DNA of 64,000 nt, taken from the NCBI GenBank assembly GCA_942492915.1, contig OW818662.1, forward strand, positions 1,302,001 to 1,366,000. The letters run 5' to 3'. The translations under genes and the position numbers were made by a program. This document shows positions 44,887-53,659 of this stretch, piece after piece. This stretch comes from Turneriella sp942492915 (GTDB lineage: Bacteria; Spirochaetota; Leptospiria; Turneriellales; Turneriellaceae). The notes beneath the pieces were generated by a model. It saw only the letters and a list, made by a program, of their open reading frames with translations, had not been told where the DNA came from and ran no database searches. Positions within the stretch are counted from its first letter, which is position 1. Each line of letters opens with the position of its first letter.

Positions 44887-45630
44887 TTATTCAACCCCCG
44901 TTTCAGGCAAAAACCAGAGGCCGTACTCATCAGAGCCAAGTACATACCAATGGACAAGGTTTCCTTTGTAGGGATATTTTGACACAGTTATACCATGGGG
45001 ATGTATGGCTTTACCGATCTCCGTTAAATAAGGTGCTTTACAGGCCACCGGCCCCGGACATGGACGAATTTTCAATTCGTCAGGCGAATTATAGATGTTC
45101 GTACTGTTCTTTACGCTTAAGGGTTTTTCAGGTAATATTCGTATATCCTGACCGTTAATTTGCACAATGTCACCTGGCTTCGGACGGGAATTGGTGTTTT
45201 GAAGAACCATAAGCGGGGATTTCTCGTCTGCTGGCTTTTTGGAGCGAACTTTCCGGTCACATGCTAGTACCTCGGAATAGGTTAGCGCCTTCCTATTCTC
45301 AATCTTGCAGTTCAGATCACCCCAAGTCTGACTACACGCAAATTTTTGTTCTTTTGCACGTTCAGCTTTAGTCAATTCCTCGCCCACAAAGCCAGCCGTG
45401 CATTTCTGGTATTTGAGGTAGATAAGATTCTTCTCAAGCTTGTATCGTCCCTTTTCGATCCGTGGCGTAACGGCATTTTCTAGATATAGTTCATAGTCAC
45501 CGTTTTCCTTAAAATTTATATGCTGTTGAATTGCAAACTGACTGAAGGTCAGTTTTTTCTTTATTAGTTCTGCCTTGTTTAGTCCCCAGATTATTCCAGG
45601 AGTTAGAATCAAAATTAATCGAATAATCAT
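44887..45630 (-). CDS. c23: exported hypothetical protein
   Basis: 247 residues. Signal IIRLILILTPGIIWG, then a lipocalin-like beta segment (HINFKENGDYELYLENAVTP) and a C-terminal beta domain ending WYVLGSDEYGLWFLPETG, SH3-like in length. Four Cys in the middle. Confidence 0.62.
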   Translation of the reverse strand: MIIRLILILTPGIIWGLNKAELIKKKLTFSQFAIQQHINFKENGDYELYLENAVTPRIEKGRYKLEKNLIYLKYQKCTAGFVGEELTKAERAKEQKFACSQTWGDLNCKIENRKALTYSEVLACDRKVRSKKPADEKSPLMVLQNTNSRPKPGDIVQINGQDIRILPEKPLSVKNSTNIYNSPDELKIRPCPGPVACKAPYLTEIGKAIHPHGITVSKYPYKGNLVHWYVLGSDEYGLWFLPETGVE

Positions 45631-45655
45631 GACAAATATATCCTCATTTTATTGC

Positions 45656-45874
45656 GCCCAACGCGGAATTTACGAGAAGTTTTGGCGGCGCACTATGTCG
45701 ATTCTTTAATTCGGCAAAAGCATATTTAGCCGCCAAAATTTGCCCGAAGTGCCTGCCCGAGCCCGCCAATGCAGGCCCACGGGCCGGCGGGCGCAGGGCA
45801 TCTTTGGCACGTAGGGCCGAGCACCCGAGGAGCCACGGCACCGCAGGGAGCGCAGCTCGTAAATTTTGTTGTGC
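45656..45874 (-). repeat. attC 24
   Basis: R'' GCCCAAC, R' GTTGTGC; outer TTTACGAG/CTCGTAAA; H1 S; H2 1; H3 z. 219 bp. Confidence 0.85.
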
Positions 45875-45891
45875 GCCGTTGTCGTTCGGTA

Positions 45892-45917
45892 GCCCTTGGC
45901 CACGGATGACCAAGGGC
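45892..45917 (+). repeat. c24 left ANGGAN hairpin
   Basis: GCCCTTGG/CCAAGGGC stem, one mismatch, C-G closing pair, hexaloop ACGGAT. Confidence 0.65.
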
Positions 45918-46016
45918 ATATTGGCTTAGGTCAATCTGTTCTGGTATGGCGGGTTACCACAGAAAGTCAAAGGTAGGGTATTTTTCAATATGAATTGACG
46001 ACTTATCCAAAGTTAG

Positions 46017-46250
46017 ATGCGAGAGGGAATGCCAGAAAAATCTTTGAAAGAAATTGAAGCTGAACTGGCAAAGCGCAAGTTAGAAGACGGAACCAGAAAA
46101 AAGTTCGAGGCGATGCTTTCTTTGATTGAAAGTGGGTCAGCTACTGGGACTGGATTTGGAAAGAGTATTGCCGATAGCGCAGATTATGATTCGGATCTGG
46201 GCTCTCTGGCTTCTCGGCTACAAGATATTGCTGACGCCAAGAAAAAGTAA
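46017..46250 (+). CDS. c24: small helical protein
   Basis: 77 residues; Met at 46017 or 46029. SLKEIEAELAKRKLEDGTRKK and a Gly/Ser-rich middle. Plus strand, flanked by about 140 bp of non-coding sequence on each side, which holds only the hairpins. Unknown. Confidence 0.5.
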   Translation: MREGMPEKSLKEIEAELAKRKLEDGTRKKFEAMLSLIESGSATGTGFGKSIADSADYDSDLGSLASRLQDIADAKKK

Positions 46251-46351
46251 CAAATAGATTCTTAATCAGGAATTTATGCCTAATTTTACCATCATGGTGA
46301 ATCGGCTAGTTAGCCACTGCAAGTATTCTTTTGGTGCTCCCTGAGCTGACG

Positions 46352-46369
46352 GCCGACATGGATGTCGGC
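46352..46369 (+). repeat. c24 right ANGGAN hairpin
   Basis: Stem GCCGAC/GTCGGC, hexaloop ATGGAT (core ACATGGATGT). Confidence 0.68.
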
Positions 46370-46398
46370 GAGTAGAAAAAGTTTTGCACGACAATGGC

Positions 46399-46592
46399 GC
46401 ACAACGTTGGTTTTACCTTGACGTTTTTGCTTGTGGCGTCTTCGTCACAAGCAAAAATGTGCCCGGAGCGCCTGCCCGAGCCCGCCAATGCAGGCCCACA
46501 GGCCGGCGGGCGCAGGGCATCTTTGGCGCGGAGTGGCCGAGCACGCGACCCAACGGAGTGGTCGCGCGCGCAGCAGGTAAAACTTGTTGCCT
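46399..46592 (-). repeat. attC 25
   Basis: R'' GCACAAC, R' GTTGCCT; outer TTTTACC/GGTAAAA; H1 P (TTTTTGCTTGTG); H2 1; H3 y. 194 bp. Confidence 0.85.
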
Positions 46593-46604
46593 GCCGTAAG
46601 CCCC

Positions 46605-47033
46605 TCAGTCGTCTTTTTTGATTTCAGTTATAAAGGTCTCAAATCTCAAAGTAGGCAGTTCTTCATATACTACGTTGAGCTCGACACCTTCTTGTTTCTT
46701 AACAGTTGCGCATGAATGAATATACACTTCTTTCCCTGGCAAGAGGTATATGCCAGTATTGGTTTTTTGCAGTTCATTGCTGATAATTTTGTCCTTGCCA
46801 AGGATTTGTTTCAGAACCAGAGGTTTCGAGCTGAGCGATTTGATACGGCAATCCACTGATAGTAAATTTTGATTCTTGGAGTCCGAACCGGAGAGATAGC
46901 CTGTCTCACCCAGATAGACTTCAAGGAGGTTTGCCCGAATTGGATTTTTACTATACTGAACGCTGGTGGAACAATTTGCAAAAATGAAAAACGTGAATCC
47001 CAAGATAGATGCATATTTGATTTGATTCTTCAT
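46605..47033 (-). CDS. c25: lipoprotein
   Basis: 142 residues from MKNQIKYASILGFTFFIFA with Cys at the cleavage site (FANCS). The longer frame to 47156 reads into the attC. Mature part beta-rich with two Cys (SVDCRIKSL, HSCATV). Unknown. Confidence 0.65.
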   Translation of the reverse strand: MKNQIKYASILGFTFFIFANCSTSVQYSKNPIRANLLEVYLGETGYLSGSDSKNQNLLSVDCRIKSLSSKPLVLKQILGKDKIISNELQKTNTGIYLLPGKEVYIHSCATVKKQEGVELNVVYEELPTLRFETFITEIKKDD

Positions 47034-47104
47034 GATGCTTATCTTCTGTATTATGAATATTGTGTAAACCCGTATATTCGGGAAAGTGCCTTGGGGCTTA
47101 TGGC

Positions 47105-47298
47105 AGGCAACGTTGGTTTTACCTTGACGTTTTGGCTTGTGGCGTCTTCGCCGCAAGCCAAAATGTGCCCGAAGCGCCTGCCCGAGCCCGCCAATGCAGG
47201 CCCACAGGCCGGCGGGCGCAGGGCATCTTTGGCGCGGAGTGGCCGAGCACGCGACCCAACGAAGTGGTCGCGCGCGCAGCAGGTAAAACTTGTTGTAC
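47105..47298 (-). repeat. attC 26
   Basis: R'' AGGCAAC, R' GTTGTAC; outer TTTTACC/GGTAAAA; H1 P; H2 1; H3 y. 194 bp. Confidence 0.85.
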
Positions 47299-47315
47299 GC
47301 AGTGGCGATTGCGGG

Positions 47316-48050
47316 TCAGTGCATGACAAAACGGTTTTCGGCACAGTTGAAAGCGACCTTTTTAGCCCGCTTCTTGGGGTCTTTATTTTCAGCGAGAAGC
47401 CAGGCTCGACATGGTTTTGAGAAATCATAAGATACCCGGCCCCAGGCAGCTATCGATTGTTTTCTTTCGATGTTGCCATCTCTATTTGCAAGGTAGACGT
47501 CGAATGAGATTCGGCTCATGTTTCCGTGCAAGGTTATTGCATCGTATCGATCATCGCCGTTGAGATGGAGAATACTGGCTCGTTGGCACGACTGGATGTT
47601 ATCAACAATGGGCACCCATTTTCTGTTCTGCAAATTCCACAAACCTTCCATATAAAACGTCCCCTCTAGGTGTGAAAAGGAATCTTCGGGCCTGCGAATA
47701 ATCCCAATATGATTCAATACTTCTTTTACCGTAATCTTATGAACGTAGCGTTCAATTCGATCCTGATCCGGTTTTTCATCGTAGACCCCGGTGGACGTCA
47801 TAGCAAACTTGCCATAGAATCGTCGGGCATTCATCATTAATTGATTGGAGGATTCACCGACTTGAAGGATTACCTCGTCATCGATTGACGGGTAATGTTG
47901 TGGATATGAAACCTGCGGATTCTCAAACACCCTAATTTCATTCCCTTCAACTTCTACCGCCGAATTGGATTCGCGACAGCCCTCACTTGCTTCTGTTTGT
48001 TTTTTGCATAACAAGCAAAATGTTACCATCAAAATTATTAGGGGTTTCAT
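47316..48050 (-). CDS. c26: lipoprotein
   Basis: 244 residues from MKPLIILMVTFCLLCKKQT (lipobox LLC). Mature domain with YPQHYPSIDDEVILQVGESS and the ending RAWLLAENKDPKKRAKKVAF. Unknown function; compact cassette. Confidence 0.65.
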   Translation of the reverse strand: MKPLIILMVTFCLLCKKQTEASEGCRESNSAVEVEGNEIRVFENPQVSYPQHYPSIDDEVILQVGESSNQLMMNARRFYGKFAMTSTGVYDEKPDQDRIERYVHKITVKEVLNHIGIIRRPEDSFSHLEGTFYMEGLWNLQNRKWVPIVDNIQSCQRASILHLNGDDRYDAITLHGNMSRISFDVYLANRDGNIERKQSIAAWGRVSYDFSKPCRAWLLAENKDPKKRAKKVAFNCAENRFVMH

Positions 48051-48077
48051 AAGTGCAAAATGTTTAATCGCCATTGC

Positions 48078-48302
48078 GTACAACGTTGGATTTACCTGAC
48101 GTCGATGGTGCGCCGCACAATAAATGCAGTCTTCTTACAGAAGCCGCTCTTGGCGCGCCATCGATGTGCCGCAGGTGGCTGCGTTGCGCCCGCCAATAAA
48201 GCTCGACAGAGCGCGGGCGTCAACGCATTTCAGGCCACCGGAGGCCGAGCACGCGAGGAGCTACGGCACCGCAGCGAGCGCAGCAGGTAAATCTTGTTAG
48301 AC
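48078..48302 (-). repeat. attC 27
   Basis: R'' GTACAAC, R' GTTAGAC (fits GTTRRRY); outer GATTTACC/GGTAAATC; H1 Q; H2 2; H3 x. 225 bp. Confidence 0.86.
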
Positions 48303-48313
48303 GCCGTTGACCA

Positions 48314-49192
48314 TTAGTCGAGTTTTATTGATTCAGGTATGCTCGCAACGGAAATCAATGTATTCTGGCTGGCCACCTTCAACAATGCGGTCCCAACAAT
48401 TATATACATGAAGAAGTCGATAATCCTCTTAGGATCTCGTGATATTGCAAAGTGCCAACGAGCAATCGCTTTACTATGAGACCAGGAAAATAACAGCCTT
48501 ATGATATTCAGTATCAACCTTCGTGAAATAAGAAAAGCAAGGAAAAGGGCGGCTAGGGCAAGGGCTACAGCCAGAAGGATTAATACAATGCCAATGATCG
48601 TGCGAACTATTACATTAGCATTGTGATCGGTATTCACTCGGGGGACACCTTCAATGTGACCCTTAAACGTCAGTCCATGAATTTCGCCTCCCGAATAAAT
48701 TATTTGGCCGGAGAAGCCATCGCCTTGCTCCAAAATCCGAAAGTTGATCTTCAGAGAGTTTCGCTTGTTATCGAACGATGCAGTAACTCTATTAATCTCT
48801 GGTCGCGAAGTTTTTATGATGTTTGCCTCCAGTATCTGGACTTTAGGATTCGATGTGGTTATCTCAAGATCAGACAGGATATTCTCGGATTTGATCGCTT
48901 CCTTTCCGTCATTCCAGAAATAGAAGCGGGTTAGGTAAACATTTCCTGTAACCTCCTTGCGTGTTTGATTTGTCTCTTGCCAAAAGACAGACAGCCGAGA
49001 GGTCTTCTTTGAAGGGGTGTCGGTACCCTTGAAGGTATCAGTAAGCGAGATGCCCTTTTCGGAGAGGGAAAACTGCGGCTCTCTCTTTTTGATAGAATCG
49101 AGATAGGTATAGACAGCAAACCCGAAGCTTATCACCCCAATAAGCCAGCCAGAAAGGGTAAAGAGATTTGATTTGAGTATTTTCTTTTTCAT
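48314..49192 (-). CDS. c27: membrane protein
   Basis: 292 residues from the ATG at 49192, 17 bases inside the cassette boundary. N-terminal anchor (LFTLSGWLIGVISFGFAVYTYL), extracytoplasmic beta-rich domain, then helices VRTIIGIVLILLAVALALAAL and FMYIIVGTALLKVA. Unknown. Confidence 0.62.
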   Translation of the reverse strand: MKKKILKSNLFTLSGWLIGVISFGFAVYTYLDSIKKREPQFSLSEKGISLTDTFKGTDTPSKKTSRLSVFWQETNQTRKEVTGNVYLTRFYFWNDGKEAIKSENILSDLEITTSNPKVQILEANIIKTSRPEINRVTASFDNKRNSLKINFRILEQGDGFSGQIIYSGGEIHGLTFKGHIEGVPRVNTDHNANVIVRTIIGIVLILLAVALALAALFLAFLISRRLILNIIRLLFSWSHSKAIARWHFAISRDPKRIIDFFMYIIVGTALLKVASQNTLISVASIPESIKLD

Positions 49193-49202
49193 GGTCAATG
49201 GC

Positions 49203-49398
49203 GTCTAACGTTGGTTTTACCTTGACGTTTTTGCTTGTGGCGTCTTCGTCACAAGCAAAAATGTGCCCGGAGCGCCTGCCCGAGCCCGCCAATGCAGGCC
49301 CACAGGCCGGCGGGCGTAGGGCATCTTCGGCGCGGAGTGGCCGAGCACGCGAGGAGCTACGGCACCGCAGCGAGCGCAGCAGGTAAAACTTGTTGTCG
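49203..49398 (-). repeat. attC 28
   Basis: R'' GTCTAAC (perfect RYYYAAC), R' GTTGTCG; outer TTTTACC/GGTAAAA; H1 P (TTTTTGCTTGTG); H2 1; H3 x. 196 bp. Confidence 0.86.
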
Positions 49399-49412
49399 GC
49401 AGTAGCAATTGG

Positions 49413-50174
49413 TTAGAGTCTTTGGACAAGCTTTATTAATGACTCCCCTCTGAGACGATCTGTGAGCACTTGGCCGTTTCGATCGATTACAATTATTGTA
49501 GGGTAACGATTGACGAAAAATACCCTGTTTATTGGGCCATCATAGTTATCGCCATCCTGTATGTTTGGCCACCTGAGAGCCTTCCCCTGTATCGACCGGT
49601 TGAATTCATCGCGGTTACTATCGCCTGAAATGCCGATTACTTGTACCTTCTCAGCATGTTTTTTGTTGATTTCAGACATATCCGCATAGTCTAATTTACA
49701 TGCCCCACACCACGAGGCCCAGAAAAACAATATGACTGCTCTATCCCGAATTAACTTTGTGTCAATTACTTGATTGTTTGAATCCATCGCCCTAAAATGG
49801 GGAGCTTTACGACCCGGTCGCAAAGCAGCATAGGCATTATATGCCGTTTCGGCGTAGCCTTTGCATTTGGTGCCATGTTTAGAGCTCTTCAGGTCTTCAT
49901 AAATGGATTCGGTAGCCTTTTCTCGTTTTTCATCAATGTAAAATTCTGCGAGCGAAAGGTATGCCTGGCATATGGTCTCCCTATCATCTGTTTCCTTAAT
50001 TTGTTTTAATAGATCTCTTTCCCAGCAATCATTTAATGCCTTACCGCTTAGGCCGGGACAATGCGCCATGGCAAGTACGGATGGTGATTTTGTAGGATGG
50101 CAGAAGCAGTTAAAGAATGCCGCGCCTATAAGCAGAAAGGGAATGAATTTCGTGGAGTATCTTCGGTAATTCAT
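49413..50174 (-). CDS. c28: TlpA/thioredoxin-like lipoprotein
   Basis: 253 residues. Signal FIPFLLIGAAFFNCFC with a lipobox Cys, a helical spacer (CQAYLSLAEFYIDE), then a thioredoxin fold: GRKAPHFRAMDSN, AVILFFWASWCGACKLDYADM (redox WCGAC), VIGISGDSNRDEF, NRYPTIIVIDRNGQV. Predicted envelope thiol-disulfide protein; paralogue in c33. Confidence 0.86.
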   Translation of the reverse strand: MNYRRYSTKFIPFLLIGAAFFNCFCHPTKSPSVLAMAHCPGLSGKALNDCWERDLLKQIKETDDRETICQAYLSLAEFYIDEKREKATESIYEDLKSSKHGTKCKGYAETAYNAYAALRPGRKAPHFRAMDSNNQVIDTKLIRDRAVILFFWASWCGACKLDYADMSEINKKHAEKVQVIGISGDSNRDEFNRSIQGKALRWPNIQDGDNYDGPINRVFFVNRYPTIIVIDRNGQVLTDRLRGESLIKLVQRL

Positions 50175-50187
50175 TATTTGCTATTGC

Positions 50188-50402
50188 CGACAACGTGGAA
50201 TTTACCTGACGATTGGTGACGCATCGTTCAACTTTGCAGTCTGTAAAGCCATTTTGCATCACCAATTGTGCCCGGAGCGCCTCGCGGCAAAGCACAAAAC
50301 AAGCGTCCCGCTTGTGCTTTGTCCGCGATCTTCGGCGCGTAGGGCCGAGCACGCGAGGAGCTACGGCACCGCAGCGAGCGCAGCAGGTAAATTTTGTTGT
50401 CT
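50188..50402 (-). repeat. attC 29
   Basis: R'' CGACAAC, R' GTTGTCT; outer AATTTACC/GGTAAATT; H1 class R variant (GATTGGTGACGC with GCATCACCAAT), changed on both strands; H2 3; H3 x. 215 bp. Confidence 0.84.
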
Positions 50403-50421
50403 GAAGTAATTGCGCCTGTGA

Positions 50422-50443
50422 GCCCGGCCAAGGATGGCCGGGC
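50422..50443 (+). repeat. c29 left ANGGAN hairpin
   Basis: Stem GCCCGGCC/GGCCGGGC, hexaloop AAGGAT. Confidence 0.7.
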
Positions 50444-50581
50444 GAAGATTCGGGCCCGAAAACAAGCAAACGCGTTCGCTTTTAGGCTATAGCGAGCATA
50501 GCGCCTTGTTTTTTCTGTGAAAACATGCTTTACGCTTTGGGCGGGTGGCCGCACTACCCTGAAGTGGACGCAAACTCTTAG

Positions 50582-51625
50582 ATGCTTAAAACCAGATATC
50601 GGTGGTGCAAGCCGGCTCGCCTCGTAGGCTATGCTCTTCTGCCGGTCCTAACCATGGCGTGCAGTAGTTGGGGGCGGTTCTGGCTTGCCGACGACACCAC
50701 CGCGCCAGCTATCAATAGCTCAGTCCTGAGTATGACAAATGTGGGCGCAACTGGCTTTGTCTTATCCTGGTCACAAGCGGTAGATTTGGTGAGCCCGCAA
50801 TCTGCCCTCAAATATAGAGTGTACCGATCCATGACGAACCCAAACTACGGCGCTTTTTCTACCATTGAATCCGTCGAAGCCGGCACCGAGGTTTACATGG
50901 CGATAGGCGTGAGTAGTGCATCTGTAATGGGATTAAGCTCAGGAAACGCGTATTACTTCAATATCATTGTTAGTGATGAAGCGGGTAACAAAGCAATATA
51001 TCAGGCGGCAGGGGAGTTCATTGATAGTAATCTTGTCGTCTATTACCCCTTTGACGGCAACTCTATTGATGTAAGCCCAAACGGCAACTTGGGTGTTGTG
51101 ACGGGAGCAATCTTAACAACTGATCGTCTCGGCAATGCCAATAAGGCCTATAAGTTTTCTGGTACCGATTATATTCGAGTAGCCTCGCCAGTAGGAATTC
51201 CCGCCGCAAATGCCGCCCGGACGTATTGTGCCTGGGCATACCCCACGGCGGGTTCGGGTATGGATCTAATTTCGTACGGGGTCAATGTCGCAAATCAGAG
51301 ATTCTCAATGGGCAGGGTGAGTCTAATGATAAAAATTGTAGCTCAATCTAATGATACCGCGAACTATGGTTCTTTCCCCCAGGACGCATGGACATTTGCT
51401 TGTGCCACTCATAATGGAACTACCGCTGCGTTATATATCAATGGTTCTTCGGTGGGATCAGAGGCAAAAACCTTCAGCACGACAGCCTCTCCACTGCTCA
51501 TCGGTAAGAACGCAGATGACACAAACAATGAATTCTTTTTTGGGTCTTTGGATAATATTCGGATTTTCAGCAGAGCCTTAAGCGCCGTCGAAATCTTGGC
51601 ATTGTACACCGTAGAAAAGCAATAG
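50582..51625 (+). CDS. c29: lipoprotein with FN3-like and LamG domains
   Basis: 347 residues. Signal LVGYALLPVLTMACSS with a lipobox Cys. An FN3-like region (SMTNVGATGFVLSWSQAVD) is followed by a LamG/concanavalin-like domain (VVYYPFDGNSIDVSPNGN, YINGSSVGSEAKTFST, FFGSLDNIRIFSRALSAVEI). Likely surface-exposed and sugar- or protein-binding. Plus strand; the 180 bp before it hold only a hairpin. Confidence 0.82.
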   Translation: MLKTRYRWCKPARLVGYALLPVLTMACSSWGRFWLADDTTAPAINSSVLSMTNVGATGFVLSWSQAVDLVSPQSALKYRVYRSMTNPNYGAFSTIESVEAGTEVYMAIGVSSASVMGLSSGNAYYFNIIVSDEAGNKAIYQAAGEFIDSNLVVYYPFDGNSIDVSPNGNLGVVTGAILTTDRLGNANKAYKFSGTDYIRVASPVGIPAANAARTYCAWAYPTAGSGMDLISYGVNVANQRFSMGRVSLMIKIVAQSNDTANYGSFPQDAWTFACATHNGTTAALYINGSSVGSEAKTFSTTASPLLIGKNADDTNNEFFFGSLDNIRIFSRALSAVEILALYTVEKQ

Positions 51626-51680
51626 AAGCGCAAGTGGTCTGACCTAACCCAGGGTTACCATTCAGGAAAGCCTACATGAT

Positions 51681-51700
51681 CGCCGACACGGAGGTCGGCG
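51681..51700 (+). repeat. c29 right ANGGAN hairpin
   Basis: Stem CGCCGAC/GTCGGCG, hexaloop ACGGAG. Confidence 0.68.
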
Positions 51701-51723
51701 GATAACGTCGGCGCAATTATTTC

Positions 51724-51918
51724 AGACAACGTTGATTTTACGCTGACGTTTTGACTTGCTGTGTCTTCGCAGCAAGTCAAAATGTGGTCGTAGCGGCTCG
51801 CGGCGGCGCGCAAAAACACACCTCCCGGTGTGCGCGTCGTCCGCGATCTTAGGCCGCGCAGACCCGAGCACGCGACCCAACGGAGTGGTCGCGGCGCAGC
51901 GCGTAAAATTTGTTGTCG
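51724..51918 (-). repeat. attC 30
   Basis: R'' AGACAAC, R' GTTGTCG; outer stem TTTTACGC/GCGTAAAA; H1 class U (TTTTGACTTGC/GCAAGTCAAAA); H2 class 5 (CACACC-tccc-GGTGTG); H3 y. 195 bp. Confidence 0.85.
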
Positions 51919-51923
51919 GCCGT

Positions 51924-52721
51924 TCACTTTGCAGAAAGATCTTGCGAGTAAAATACTATCATCATGGCTAGAATTTCGGAGCCCGATATTCTGGCGCGCC
52001 CAGGAATATCAAACATATCTGTGTTCGGGAATGGTTTACTTATCAAAATTACTAACTTATTATCAATGACTTTGGGATTCTTCTTGAAGCTTGAATAGGT
52101 TATGCGGTGGAACCTCTTAAACTCGTTTCTCGGCACCCGAAAAATACTGCCCGGTTCAAAAGATAATTCAAACCCAAGGTACTTCTCCGCCGCCAATAAT
52201 GCTATGTGCTTTTGCTGAAATTTCGCAGGGCAGGGATGCTTGTTAGCAGGCCAATCTGAGTCTTCAGTGCATAGGGTCGGAAAAAAAAAGAACACGGACG
52301 GATCTTCCGCATTCAGCAGGATATGCCCCATTTCTGGAATTGCTTCAGCAAAATGTGAAAGCGATTTCTCGTACCTTTGATTATACGGCCCCCCAGACGC
52401 GAAAGTAATACGGGGAGACAGTTTGAGGGCAGCCAATAAAGACTCGTCGCTTGGCATTTCGAGTAAGTCGGGATACCACATATCTATTAGTATAAATTTC
52501 GATTTCCCTTGCGCCCGACTTAGCAACTCTGCTGAGGCGGTCCGAAAAGCGTGTCTAACAAGTCGATTTGTATCATACTCTTCTACAGATTTCAACCTTA
52601 TGCCAACGTCTTGCGAAGTTATTTCGACGATAATTATGTCCTGAGGCTTTATGGGTTTTGCTGCTAGCGTTGAAATCATTAACGCTAAGAGGGTTGGTGC
52701 TTTTAGAAAAGTTAATTTCAT
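51924..52721 (-). CDS. c30: stand-alone CHASE2-like sensor domain
   Basis: 265 residues from MKLTFLKAPTLLALMISTLAA (signal peptide). IIIVEITSQDVGIRLKSVE, ILIDMWYPDLLEMPSDESLLAALKLSPRITFASG and KLVILISKPFPNTDMFDIPG follow the CHASE2 extracellular sensor pattern. Normally CHASE2 is fused to adenylate cyclases or kinases; here no output domain is present. Confidence 0.62.
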   Translation of the reverse strand: MKLTFLKAPTLLALMISTLAAKPIKPQDIIIVEITSQDVGIRLKSVEEYDTNRLVRHAFRTASAELLSRAQGKSKFILIDMWYPDLLEMPSDESLLAALKLSPRITFASGGPYNQRYEKSLSHFAEAIPEMGHILLNAEDPSVFFFFPTLCTEDSDWPANKHPCPAKFQQKHIALLAAEKYLGFELSFEPGSIFRVPRNEFKRFHRITYSSFKKNPKVIDNKLVILISKPFPNTDMFDIPGRARISGSEILAMMIVFYSQDLSAK

Positions 52722-52732
52722 AAATAAATGGC

Positions 52733-52957
52733 CGACAACGTTGGATTTACCTGACGTCGATGGTGCGCCGCACAATAAATGCAGTCTTCTTAGTGAAGCC
52801 GCTCTTGGCGCGCCATCGATGTGCCGCAGGTGGCTGCGTTGCGCCCGCCAATAAAGCTCGATAGAGCGCGGGCGTCAACGCATTTCAGGCCACCGGAGGC
52901 CGAGCACGCGAGGAGCTACGGCACCGCAGCGAGCGCAGCAGGTAAATCTTGTTGTGT
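52733..52957 (-). repeat. attC 31
   Basis: R'' CGACAAC, R' GTTGTGT; outer GATTTACC/GGTAAATC; H1 Q long form; H2 2; H3 x. 225 bp. The cassette on its left (c30) has the shortest terminal repeat, 13 bp. Confidence 0.86.
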
Positions 52958-52966
52958 GAAGTGCTG

Positions 52967-52983
52967 GGCTCGGAGGAAGAGCC
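52967..52983 (+). repeat. c31 left hairpin (single copy)
   Basis: GGCTC/GAGCC stem, loop GGAGGAA. No partner at the right end of c31. Confidence 0.4.
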
Positions 52984-53099
52984 TTTCTTCAAATCAATGT
53001 TCGCATTTCGAGTAAGCCATTGTTTTGGATACCAATTTTCAGAGGATTCGACCTGTGCGGGAAACGCTTTCGCTTGCAATCGGGGTAGATCTAACGTGC

Positions 53100-53342
53100 T
53101 CAAAAAAAATCGGTTTCTTGTACGGAGCCGATATTAATCTCTGATTTTTCGATGCCAAAATTTTCAGCCTGATCTTGCATAAGAGTGACGATCCTGTGGA
53201 AGGCCATCATATATCCAGTATTGAACGCCTTCTCTGCATCAGCCAAATTCACCGACGACTTATTCTTTTTAATGGCTTCCGTAGCGTACTCGGTTATTAA
53301 TGTGCCCAAATCGGCAAGATAGCCCTTGTATTTATCATTCAT
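53100..53342 (-). CDS. c31: small hypothetical protein
   Basis: 80 residues, helical (YLADLGTLITEYATEAIKK, AEKAFNTGYMMAFHRIVTL). No family recognised. About 140 bp left of the gene hold no other open frame of interest. Confidence 0.55.
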   Translation of the reverse strand: MNDKYKGYLADLGTLITEYATEAIKKNKSSVNLADAEKAFNTGYMMAFHRIVTLMQDQAENFGIEKSEINIGSVQETDFF

Positions 53343-53422
53343 CTTTTGTCCCTTATCAAAGTGTCTTCGCAGAGTTTATCGGTACGCCTTCTTCTTGATT
53401 TATGTGTCTTGCCCAGCATTGC

Positions 53423-53647
53423 ACACAACGCTGGATTTACCTGACGTCGATGGTGCGCCGCACAATAAATGCAGTCTTCTTTGTGAAGCTGCTCTTGGCG
53501 CGCCATCGATGTGCCGTAGGTGGCTGCGTTGCGCCCGCCAATAAAGCTCGACAGAGCGCGGGCGTCAACGCATTTCAGGCCACCGGAGGCCGAGCACGCG
53601 AGGAGCTACGGCACCGCAGCGAGCGCAGCAGGTAAATCTTGTTGTAT
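53423..53647 (-). repeat. attC 32
   Basis: R'' ACACAAC, R' GTTGTAT; outer GATTTACC/GGTAAATC; H1 Q long form; H2 2; H3 x. 225 bp. Confidence 0.86.
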
Positions 53648-53659
53648 GCAGTGCCGCGC

